Part shown: positions 1-5,151 of the stretch, piece by piece | How positions within the stretch are numbered: position 1 is the first letter of the stretch | Layout: every line of letters starts with the position of its first letter | Source: Erythrobacter sp. UBA2510 | Lineage (GTDB): Bacteria; Pseudomonadota; Alphaproteobacteria; Sphingomonadales; Sphingomonadaceae | Reading direction: 5' to 3' | Assembly: GCA_002341345.1 (NCBI GenBank) | Contig: DDNW01000041.1 | Span: forward strand, 6,371-12,501 | DNA: 6,131 nucleotides | The notes under the pieces: model-generated | The model's database searches: none | What the model saw: the letters and a program-made list of their open reading frames with translations, nothing else | What the model was told of the DNA's origin: nothing | Translations under genes and position numbers: made by a program

Positions 1-243
1 TGCCCGGTCTGGCCGGGCCAGCCGATGACGGCGCATTGGGGCATCGAAGATCCCGCCGCGGTTCAGGGACCCGACATCGAAAAGGAAAAGGCGTTCGTCG
101 CCGCCTTCCGTTACATGCGAAACCGGATTTCCGTCTTTACGGCTCTGCCGGTCGCCAGCATCGACAAGGCTGCGCTTGGCACCAAGCTGCGCGAGATCGG
201 CCGCGGCGAAGGCGCGACCTCGCCGCGCCATGACGTCGCGTGA
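1..243 (+). CDS. arsC: Arsenate reductase ArsC, thioredoxin/LMW-phosphatase type (C-terminal part)
   Basis: This is the last 80 residues of a cytoplasmic arsenate reductase of the low-molecular-weight protein tyrosine phosphatase fold; the frame is open from base 1 and ends at TGA 241-243. The visible part opens with CPVWPGQPMTAHWGIEDP, a very typical stretch of this family. Its DP pair (Asp17-Pro18 of the visible part) sits where the fold keeps its general-acid aspartate. The N-terminal CX5R phosphate loop that carries the nucleophilic cysteine lies outside the window, so catalytic integrity cannot be judged. The protein reduces arsenate to arsenite for export by the permease encoded two genes downstream. 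The next gene follows after 8 nt, so the two reductases are very probably co-transcribed. The ATG at base 25 is an internal methionine, not a start. The family call is from remembered sequence pattern and is firm. Confidence 0.9.
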   Translation, partial: CPVWPGQPMTAHWGIEDPAAVQGPDIEKEKAFVAAFRYMRNRISVFTALPVASIDKAALGTKLREIGRGEGATSPRHDVA

Positions 244-251
244 GGCTGGTC

Positions 252-677
252 ATGGACGTCATCATCTATCACAACCCCGATTGCGGCACGTCGCGCAACA
301 CGCTGGGCCTCATCCGCAATGCCGGTGTCGAGCCGCATGTCATCGAATATCTCAAAACGCCGCCAAGCCGCACGATGCTTGAGCAACTCATCGCGCGCAT
401 GGGAATCTCCGTTCGCGCGCTGCTGCGCGAGAAGGGCACGCCCTATGCCGAGCTTGGCCTGGACGATCCGGCGCTGAGCGAGGCGCAGCTTCTCGACGCC
501 ATGATGGCGCATCCCATCCTCATCAATCGTCCGATCGTCGTCACCCCGGAAGGGGTGAGACTGTGCCGGCCGTCCGAGGACGTGCTGGACCTGCTGCCGC
601 CGCAGCGCGGGGCCTTCGTCAAGGAAGACGGCGAGCGGGTGGTCGACGAACACGGCCGCCGCGTAGCGACCGCGTGA
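252..677 (+). CDS. arsC: Arsenate reductase ArsC, glutaredoxin-dependent type
   Basis: A 141-residue cytoplasmic arsenate reductase of the ArsC/Spx thioredoxin-fold family, the same length as the E. coli plasmid R773 enzyme. The catalytic cysteine is Cys11 in YHNPDCGTSRNTL. The three arginines that hold arsenate in the E. coli enzyme (60, 94, 107) correspond by motif to Arg59 (SVRALLR), Arg93 (HPILINRP) and Arg106 (RLCRPSE). The family reduces arsenate to arsenite using glutathione and glutaredoxin. I chose ATG 252 because it is preceded by GAGG (242-245) with a 6-nt spacer and gives the family-typical beginning MDVIIYHNP. An in-frame GTG at 240 would add four residues and overlap the previous stop. 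It is unrelated in fold to the reductase just upstream, so the operon carries two independent routes for arsenate reduction. All key residues are present. Confidence 0.96.
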   Translation: MDVIIYHNPDCGTSRNTLGLIRNAGVEPHVIEYLKTPPSRTMLEQLIARMGISVRALLREKGTPYAELGLDDPALSEAQLLDAMMAHPILINRPIVVTPEGVRLCRPSEDVLDLLPPQRGAFVKEDGERVVDEHGRRVATA

Positions 678-686
678 GGAAATTCC

Positions 687-1742
687 ATGTCCACCTTTGA
701 ACGCTATCTCACCCTCTGGGTCGCGCTGTGCATCGTGGCTGGCATTGCGCTGGGCCACCTCATGCCGGGCGTCTTCCATGCCATCGGCGCAGCCGAGATC
801 GCCCGGGTCAATCTCCCGGTCGCGGCCCTGATCTGGCTCATGATCGTGCCGATGCTGGTCAAGATCGACTTCGCCGCTCTCGGCCAAGTCAAGGAACATT
901 GGCGCGGCATCGGCGTCACGCTGTTCGTCAACTGGGCGGTTAAACCCTTCTCGATGGCGGCGCTCGGCTGGCTGTTCATCGGCTATCTGTTCAGGCCCTA
1001 CCTGCCGGCGGACCAGATCGACTCCTATATCGCCGGCCTCATCATCCTCGCCGCCGCACCTTGCACGGCCATGGTCTTCGTCTGGTCGAACCTCACCAAG
1101 GGTGAGCCGCATTTCACGCTCTCGCAGGTCGCGCTCAACGACACCATTATGGTGTTCGCCTTCGCGCCCGTCGTCGGCTTGCTGCTCGGCCTTTCGGCCA
1201 TCACCGTGCCGTGGGACACGCTGGTCCTGTCCGTCGCGCTTTATATCGTCGTGCCGGTGATCGCCGCGCAGGTGCTGCGACGCCGGATACTCGCCACTGG
1301 CGGCGAACCAGCGCTGAAGCGCTTCCTCGACCGCCTTCTGCCGCTATCGCTGATGGCGCTGCTCGCCACGCTCGTCCTGCTCTTCGGCTTCCAGGGCGAA
1401 CAGATCCTCGCCCAGCCGCTGGTGATCGCGCTGCTCGCTGTGCCAATCCTGATTCAGGTCTATTTCAACTCAGGGCTCGCCTATCTCCTCAACCGCCTGA
1501 CCGGCGAACAGCATTGCGTCGCTGGGCCGTCGGCGCTGATCGGGGCATCGAACTTCTTCGAGCTCGCCGTAGCCGCCGCCATCAGTCTATTCGGCTTTCA
1601 GTCGGGGGCCGCGCTCGCCACCGTCGTCGGCGTCCTGATCGAGGTGCCGGTGATGCTGTCCGTCGTCTGGATCGTGAACCGCTCGAAGGGGTGGTACGAG
1701 CGCGGTCAGAAGCCTGGGGCCGTGGCTGAGGCGAAGCACTGA
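687..1742 (+). CDS. acr3: Arsenite efflux permease Acr3
   Basis: A 351-residue inner-membrane arsenite (As(OH)3) exporter of the Acr3 branch of the BASS superfamily, which normally has ten transmembrane helices. Long hydrophobic segments run through the protein, for example around residues 7-27, 44-60, 113-133, 152-172, 176-196, 217-235, 242-262 and 309-331. The signature [15 protein letters not shown] holds Cys126, the conserved cysteine essential in studied Acr3 proteins. Conserved glutamates are seen in SNFFELA (Glu292) and LIEVPVM (Glu319). The C-terminal tail is short, basic and cytosolic-looking. GAGGAA at 676-681 overlaps the upstream arsC stop and lies 5 nt before ATG 687, so translation is probably coupled. 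Acr3 rather than ArsB is favoured by the length and by these motifs. The protein looks full length and intact. Confidence 0.96.
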   Translation: MSTFERYLTLWVALCIVAGIALGHLMPGVFHAIGAAEIARVNLPVAALIWLMIVPMLVKIDFAALGQVKEHWRGIGVTLFVNWAVKPFSMAALGWLFIGYLFRPYLPADQIDSYIAGLIILAAAPCTAMVFVWSNLTKGEPHFTLSQVALNDTIMVFAFAPVVGLLLGLSAITVPWDTLVLSVALYIVVPVIAAQVLRRRILATGGEPALKRFLDRLLPLSLMALLATLVLLFGFQGEQILAQPLVIALLAVPILIQVYFNSGLAYLLNRLTGEQHCVAGPSALIGASNFFELAVAAAISLFGFQSGAALATVVGVLIEVPVMLSVVWIVNRSKGWYERGQKPGAVAEAKH

Positions 1743-2455
1743 TGCTGCGCGATCTTCCCAACATCGATGGCGCATGCCTGGAGGTGCCGACGATCGATCG
1801 GCTTCAGGCAACGCCCTCGACCCATCCGCCGCGCATTCTGTTGCTTTACGGTTCGCTACGCGAGCGCTCCTACAGCCGCTTCCTCACGCAGGAAGCCGAG
1901 CGCCTGCTGAAACACTTCGGGGCTGAAACCCGCGTCTTCGATCCGCAGGGCTTGCCACTGCCGGACGGCGCCGATGTCAGTCATCCGAAAGTGCAGGAAT
2001 TGCGCGAGCTATCGCTTTGGTCGGAAGGTCAGGTCTGGACCAGCCCGGAGCGGCACGGCGCAATGAGCGGGGTGATGAAGGCGCAGATCGACTGGATTCC
2101 GCTATCGGTCGGCGCGGTTCGGCCGACACAGGGGCGCACACTGGCCGTCATGCAAGTGTCCGGAGGCTCGCAGAGCTTCAACGCCGTCAACCAGATGCGC
2201 GTCCTTGGACGCTGGATGCGCATGGTGACAATTCCCAATCAGTCTTCCGTCGCCAAAGCCTTCCAGGAATTCGACGAGGCGGGCCGGATGAAACCGTCGT
2301 CCTACTATGATCGGGTGGTCGACGTGATGGAAGAATTGGTGAAGTTCACGCTGCTGACGCGCGACGTCACACCCTACCTGACCGACCGCTATTCCGAGCG
2401 AAAGGAAAGCGGTGAGGCCCTGATGCGGCGAGTCAATCTTAAAGCCGCAACCTGA
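1742..2455 (+). CDS. arsH: ArsH, NADPH-dependent FMN oxidoreductase of arsenic resistance
   Basis: A 237-residue flavodoxin-fold protein of the ArsH family. The FMN phosphate-binding loop is [10 protein letters not shown] (residues 37-46). Other family signatures are [10 protein letters not shown] (101-110), VSGGSQSFN (139-147) and the block around [18 protein letters not shown] (157-174). The first 30 residues before the Rossmann-like strand ILLLYGS are the N-terminal extension usual for ArsH. Characterised members use NADPH and FMN to oxidise trivalent organoarsenicals such as methylarsenite and to reduce quinones, azo dyes or oxygen. The ATG overlaps the acr3 stop by one base (TGATG), and GAGG at 1728-1731 lies 10 nt upstream, pointing to translational coupling. 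It is the last gene of the arsenic block; no T-run terminator is seen behind it. Confidence 0.96.
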   Translation: MLRDLPNIDGACLEVPTIDRLQATPSTHPPRILLLYGSLRERSYSRFLTQEAERLLKHFGAETRVFDPQGLPLPDGADVSHPKVQELRELSLWSEGQVWTSPERHGAMSGVMKAQIDWIPLSVGAVRPTQGRTLAVMQVSGGSQSFNAVNQMRVLGRWMRMVTIPNQSSVAKAFQEFDEAGRMKPSSYYDRVVDVMEELVKFTLLTRDVTPYLTDRYSERKESGEALMRRVNLKAAT

Positions 2456-2526
2456 CCCAAACGATCTGGCGTCGTTCCCTCACGACCAATCAACAAGGTC
2501 TAAGAACATTAATCGATCAAGTTTGA

Positions 2527-2570
2527 CTGGGTCGCGCCACGTCTCGGCGTCTGGTTATGATCCAGCCCAG
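2527..2570. repeat. Nested inverted repeats, possible three-way junction
   Basis: An outer stem CTGGG (2527-2531) / CCCAG (2566-2570) encloses two small hairpins: CGCC (2535-2538) / GGCG (2546-2549) and CTGG (2551-2554) / CCAG (2562-2565). The second hairpin abuts the outer stem directly. If transcribed, it could fold into a three-way junction. All stems are only 4-5 bp in GC-rich DNA, so chance is a real alternative. No function is assigned. Confidence 0.3.
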
Positions 2571-2623
2571 CGGCATCGCACGAGTTTTTGCACAGCCTGG
2601 GGGCTGCTCCCCGCAGATGGGGT

Positions 2624-2646
2624 CGGCCGAGACGAAGGCTCGGCCG
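2624..2646. repeat. Perfect inverted repeat, 8-bp stem with 7-nt loop
   Basis: CGGCCGAG (2624-2631) and CTCGGCCG (2639-2646) are exact reverse complements separated by seven bases. As RNA this would be a stable hairpin. No T-run follows, so it is not a canonical intrinsic terminator, though it is the best hairpin between arsH and the defence promoter. Confidence 0.75.
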
Positions 2647-2647
2647 C

Positions 2648-2665
2648 AGGGGAAGGCCTTCCCCT
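2648..2665. repeat. 18-bp perfect palindrome
   Basis: AGGGGAAGG (2648-2656) is followed at once by its exact reverse complement (2657-2665), giving an uninterrupted dyad of 18 bp. The lack of a loop fits a dimeric protein-binding site better than an RNA hairpin. It begins two bases after the preceding 8-bp-stem repeat and lies about 40 bp upstream of the -35 box of the defence promoter. The binding partner is unknown. Confidence 0.75.
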
Positions 2666-2674
2666 CCAGGAATT

Positions 2675-2687
2675 GCCCGGTTTGGGC
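2675..2687. repeat. Small inverted repeat upstream of the defence promoter
   Basis: GCCC (2675-2678) and GGGC (2684-2687) flank GGTTT. With a stem of only four pairs this could be chance. It is listed because it continues the run of dyads that starts at 2599, where GGGG (2600-2603) can pair with CCCC (2609-2612). Confidence 0.3.
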
Positions 2688-2701
2688 CACTGCGAACGAG
2701 G

Positions 2702-2730
2702 TTGAAAACTGTCAGAAAACGGCGTACATT
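2702..2730 (+). promoter_or_regulatory. Predicted sigma70-type promoter of the defence operon
   Basis: TTGAAA (2702-2707, five of six to the TTGACA consensus) is followed after exactly 17 bp by TACATT (2725-2730, four of six to TATAAT). Transcription would start near 2737, which places the Shine-Dalgarno at the very 5' end of the mRNA and leaves a leader of only about a dozen bases. It is the only well-spaced promoter seen before the four defence genes. The prediction is by eye. Confidence 0.6.
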
Positions 2731-2738
2731 CCTAACAG
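2704..2738. promoter_or_regulatory. Candidate operator repeats overlapping the defence promoter
   Basis: Two repeats overlap the promoter. GAAAACTG (2704-2711) and GAAAACGG (2715-2722) form a direct repeat, one mismatch in eight, offset by 11 bp or about one helical turn. CTGTCAG (2709-2715) and CTAACAG (2732-2738) form an inverted repeat with one mismatch in seven, flanking the -10 box, with 23 bp between repeat starts. AbiEi antitoxins that have been studied repress their own operon by binding inverted repeats at the promoter, so one of these is a natural candidate site. The assignment is inference. Confidence 0.45.
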
Positions 2739-2741
2739 GAG
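2737..2741 (+). promoter_or_regulatory. Ribosome binding site deciding the antitoxin start
   Basis: AGGAG lies 7 nt before GTG 2749. This is what fixes the antitoxin start at a GTG rather than at the far upstream in-frame ATG 2557. It sits right at the predicted 5' end of the transcript. Confidence 0.75.
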
Positions 2742-2748
2742 ATTTATC

Positions 2749-3342
2749 GTGCAACGGCTGACCGAACAGATTCTGGCGCATAGCGAGGGCTTGCCGGAGG
2801 GCGCCCCGATCGCGGCAAAAAGCTTGCTTCATCTCGGCAATCGGGCCGCCGTGGACCAGGCTCTATCGCGACTGGCTGAACGTGGTCGGCTGATGCGTGC
2901 CGGGCGCGGCGTCTATTTGCGCCCGGTTTCGAGCCGGTTCGGCGTTCGGGCGCCTTCCGTCGAGAAGGCCGTCGAAGCGCTCGCGTTGCAGCGCGGCGAA
3001 GTCATCGTGTCGAACGGTGCTGCGGCTGCCAACGCGCTCGGCCTCACAACCCAGGTGCCGGTCCGGTCGGTCTATCTGACATCCGGCCGTAGCCGGACGA
3101 TGAATTTGGGCCAGCAGGTCGTGGAACTGCGGCATGCACCCCGCTGGCAGTTGGCGCTCGCCGATCGGCCTGCCGGACAGGCCGTGCGCGCGCTCGCCTG
3201 GCTGGGGCCTGAGAAAGCGGAAGCCGCCCTGAAGACGTTGAAGAGCAAGCTGCCGTCCTCCACGTTCAGCGAACTCGTCGCGGCCGCGCCCCAGCTCCCG
3301 AGCTGGCTCGCCAGAACGGTCGGCAAGGTCGCGCATGGCTGA
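2749..3342 (+). CDS. abiEi: AbiEi-type antitoxin, DUF6088-like winged-helix protein
   Basis: A 197-residue protein that looks like the antitoxin and autorepressor of an AbiE (type IV) toxin-antitoxin pair. Residues about 1-58 form a winged helix-turn-helix: AAKSLLHLGNRAAVDQALSR is the likely recognition region and GRLMRAGRGVYLRP the wing. The block VSNGAAAANALGLTTQVP and VYLTSGRSRTMNLG (about 87-121) is characteristic of DUF6088/AbiEi-like proteins; the rest is the helical C-terminal domain. Known AbiEi proteins repress their operon and neutralise AbiEii without a stable complex, the definition of type IV. I chose GTG 2749 because AGGAG precedes it by 7 nt and because the product then has the family's usual length. 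The stop overlaps the next gene by 8 nt. Its position behind a promoter with possible operator repeats fits autoregulation. Confidence 0.82.
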   Translation: MQRLTEQILAHSEGLPEGAPIAAKSLLHLGNRAAVDQALSRLAERGRLMRAGRGVYLRPVSSRFGVRAPSVEKAVEALALQRGEVIVSNGAAAANALGLTTQVPVRSVYLTSGRSRTMNLGQQVVELRHAPRWQLALADRPAGQAVRALAWLGPEKAEAALKTLKSKLPSSTFSELVAAAPQLPSWLARTVGKVAHG

Positions 3343-4351
3343 GGCGTTCCTGACATTGTCGGCCGACGATCGGCGCGAGGCGCTCGCCGTCGCCGCGGAC
3401 CGGTCCGGGCGCCCTGCCCATCTGCTGGAAAAGGACGTGTGGGTCGTCTGGACCCTTGCGACGCTGTTCGGGTCCGATCTCGGCGAGCATCTCGTGTTCA
3501 AGGGCGGGACGTCGCTGTCCAAGGCCTATGGCGTCATTCGGCGGTTTTCGGAGGACGTGGATCTGACCTACGACATTCGCGCTATCGCTCCAGACCTGGT
3601 GGGCGAGAACGGCGAAGCCCTGCCGAAAAGCCGCAGCGAGGAGAAACGCTGGTCGAAGGCCGTTCGTCATCGCCTGCCCGAGTGGGTCGATGAAACGGTC
3701 CGGCCGTTTGTCGCCGGCGCGATCGACGCGCAATCGCTTCCCGCAACGATCAGGGTCGAAGGCGACAAGCTGTTCATCGACTATGAGCCGACCTCGGCGG
3801 GATCGGGCTATGTGGCGCCGAGCGTGATGCTGGAGTTCGGCGCTCGCTCGACCGGCGAGCCGGCAAGCCCGCGTGATATCGTCTGCGATGCGGCGGGATT
3901 GATCGAAGGCGTCGATTTCCCGACGGCGCGCCCGCGGGTGATGCATGCCGAGCGGACCTTCTGGGAGAAGGCGACCGCGATGCACGTATTCTGCCTGCAG
4001 GAGCGGCTTCGCGGCGAGCGTTTCGCTCGCCATTGGCATGACGTCGTTCGCCTGGATGAAGCCGGCATAGCCGCCACCGCAATGTCCGACCGCGAACTTG
4101 CCAATGCGGTTGCCCGCCACAAGGACATGTTCTTCGCTGAGAAGGCGGCCGACGGTGCACCGATCGACTATGACGCCGCCGTCAACGGAACGCTGCAGCT
4201 CGTGCCGGCGGGCGAAGCGCGCGCGGCGCTTGCCGCGGACTACGACAAGATGGTCGAGGACGGGCTGCTGCTTGAAGATGCCGAGCCTTTCGAGACGCTG
4301 ATTGAGCGATGCGCGGACATCGCCGAACGGGCGAACCGCGCGGCAGAATAA
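3335..4351 (+). CDS. abiEii: AbiEii/AbiGii-type nucleotidyltransferase toxin
   Basis: A 338-residue cytoplasmic protein of the DUF1814 nucleotidyltransferase family. Motif I is FKGGTSLSKAYGVI (55-68), followed by the metal-binding acids in SEDVDL (72-77: Asp74 and Asp76). A basic-aromatic block, FWEKATAMH with Lys212, and the later RHWHDVVRL (232-240) match the family's C-terminal motifs. A conserved acidic strand may be VMLEFGAR (164-171). AbiEii is bacteriostatic and binds GTP; the mycobacterial relatives MenT add pyrimidines to the 3' end of tRNA and so stop translation. The ATG overlaps the antitoxin stop by 8 nt, with AAGG at 3325-3328 six nt upstream. All catalytic motifs look intact, so an active toxin is expected. 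Its TAA overlaps the ATG of the next gene by one base, which makes it part of a larger operon than the usual two-gene AbiE pair. Confidence 0.88.
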   Translation: MAEAFLTLSADDRREALAVAADRSGRPAHLLEKDVWVVWTLATLFGSDLGEHLVFKGGTSLSKAYGVIRRFSEDVDLTYDIRAIAPDLVGENGEALPKSRSEEKRWSKAVRHRLPEWVDETVRPFVAGAIDAQSLPATIRVEGDKLFIDYEPTSAGSGYVAPSVMLEFGARSTGEPASPRDIVCDAAGLIEGVDFPTARPRVMHAERTFWEKATAMHVFCLQERLRGERFARHWHDVVRLDEAGIAATAMSDRELANAVARHKDMFFAEKAADGAPIDYDAAVNGTLQLVPAGEARAALAADYDKMVEDGLLLEDAEPFETLIERCADIAERANRAAE

Positions 4352-5151
4352 TGGGAGTTGGGGGAAGCGTGGGACTGTATAAGAAGTGGTGTGACGCCAC
4401 CAGGGAAAAGGACAAGCGCAAGCGCTACTGGACCTATGTCGAGAAGGACGGCGGTCGCGATGAGATTCGCGATGACCTCGCCGAGACGATCCGCTCGCAC
4501 TATGACCGCCTCGAACGCATCGCCGAAGATGTGGATCGGCTCGGATACAAGGTCGCCGCCAAGATCCTCAGCGAGGCGATGACGCAGACGCCTAAGGGCC
4601 GCTCCGGCGATCTTGGCGAGATTCTCGCGACGGAACTGGTCGAGGAAGAGATCGGTCTGCGCGTTCCCGTGCGCCGCCTCCGCTACAAGGACGGCCGCAA
4701 CATGGCCATGCGCGGCGACGACTTCATCGGCGCCGGATACGACGGGGACGGTGAGAAGCTCTGGCTCCTGAAAGGTGAAGCCAAGAGCAACAAGGCGCTC
4801 GGTAAGGCCACGGTCACGAGCGCCCGCAAAGTGCTCAACCGCGATAACGGCCGCTGCACGCCAGATTCCCTGCTGTTTGTCGCCAACCGCCTGCTGGAGA
4901 GCAACGACGCGGACGACAACGCGCTGGGCCGCAGTCTCCGTGACGAGGTGGGCCTGAAGTCCCTTCGCGCCGATCGCATCGACCACATGCTCTTCACCAT
5001 GTCGGGCAACGGCCCCCACGCATCGCTGAAGGAAGATCTCGATGCGACGGGGACCAACCGGGACCACTACGTCGTGAACATACACGTCGAAGATCACCAG
5101 GACTTCATCGCGGCCATGTACGAGGAGGCGGAAGACCTTGGAGACGATTGA
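4351..5151 (+). CDS. hamA: HamA-like nuclease of a Hachiman defence system (DUF1837)
   Basis: A 266-residue protein resembling HamA. Residues about 1-80 are charged and helical with no motif I know. The C-terminal part carries a DUF1837-like core: SGDLGEILATEL (85-96), VPVRRLRYKDGRNMAMRGDDFIG (105-127, in which Asp123/Asp124 are acidic candidates), then LLKGEAKSNK (140-149). Glu143-X-Lys145 would be the ExK half of a PD-(D/E)XK nuclease site. In Hachiman, HamA is the DNase held in check by the HamB helicase and released on DNA damage during phage infection. ATG 4351 overlaps the toxin stop (TAATG) but lacks a clear Shine-Dalgarno; GTG 4369, with GGGAG at 4353-4357, would give 260 residues and is a serious alternative. 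A strong ribosome site for the next gene lies within its 3' end. The family was recognised by motif memory, not by search. Confidence 0.75.
   Translation: MGVGGSVGLYKKWCDATREKDKRKRYWTYVEKDGGRDEIRDDLAETIRSHYDRLERIAEDVDRLGYKVAAKILSEAMTQTPKGRSGDLGEILATELVEEEIGLRVPVRRLRYKDGRNMAMRGDDFIGAGYDGDGEKLWLLKGEAKSNKALGKATVTSARKVLNRDNGRCTPDSLLFVANRLLESNDADDNALGRSLRDEVGLKSLRADRIDHMLFTMSGNGPHASLKEDLDATGTNRDHYVVNIHVEDHQDFIAAMYEEAEDLGDD
5123..5128 (+). promoter_or_regulatory. Strong Shine-Dalgarno for the TTG-started helicase gene
   Basis: AGGAGG, a full consensus, lies inside the 3' end of the HamA-like gene, 9 nt before TTG 5138. It decides the start of the helicase gene, for which no ATG is available near the operon junction. 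Its strength may compensate for the poor start codon. Confidence 0.75.

Larger units (their letters stand above)
2456..2748. other. Non-coding spacer between the arsenic and defence operons
   Basis: This 293-bp stretch has no gene I can support. From the arsH stop to about 2525 it is less GC-rich than the flanks, with a weak 5-bp stem (AACGA 2460-2464 / TCGTT 2472-2476) not followed by a T-run. From about 2527 to 2687 it is full of inverted repeats. The last 50 bp hold a promoter and Shine-Dalgarno for the defence operon. A frame open from ATG 2557 runs into the antitoxin gene, but its first 64 codons cross the palindromes and the promoter, and do not resemble the family, so I treat it as chance. 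The spacer is probably where the defence block was joined to the arsenic operon; I find no clear insertion-sequence end or attachment repeat. Confidence 0.7.

Noticed and set aside
111..1112. Long minus-strand open frame (333 codons) opposite arsC and acr3
   Set aside because: It lies antisense to three genes with unmistakable family motifs, and its arginine/aspartate-rich composition is what GC-rich antisense frames produce.
2460..2476. Possible terminator after arsH (AACGA/TCGTT)
   Set aside because: The stem is only five pairs, partly A-T, with no T-run behind it.
2712..2722. TCAGAAAACGG, shared with the terminal inverted repeat of Tn21-like transposons as I remember it
   Set aside because: The match stops after 11 bases, there is no GGGG terminus at the expected distance, and no partner repeat is visible, so chance is the simpler explanation.
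2557..2748. In-frame ATG 2557 as start of a 261-residue antitoxin
   Set aside because: The extra 64 residues cross the palindromes and the promoter, have no Shine-Dalgarno, and do not look like the family; GTG 2749 with AGGAG gives the usual length.
2509..2832. Minus-strand open frame of 107 codons over the spacer
   Set aside because: It runs through the palindromes, promoter and antitoxin start. I could not match it to a transposase or other family, so there is no support for a gene or an insertion-sequence remnant.
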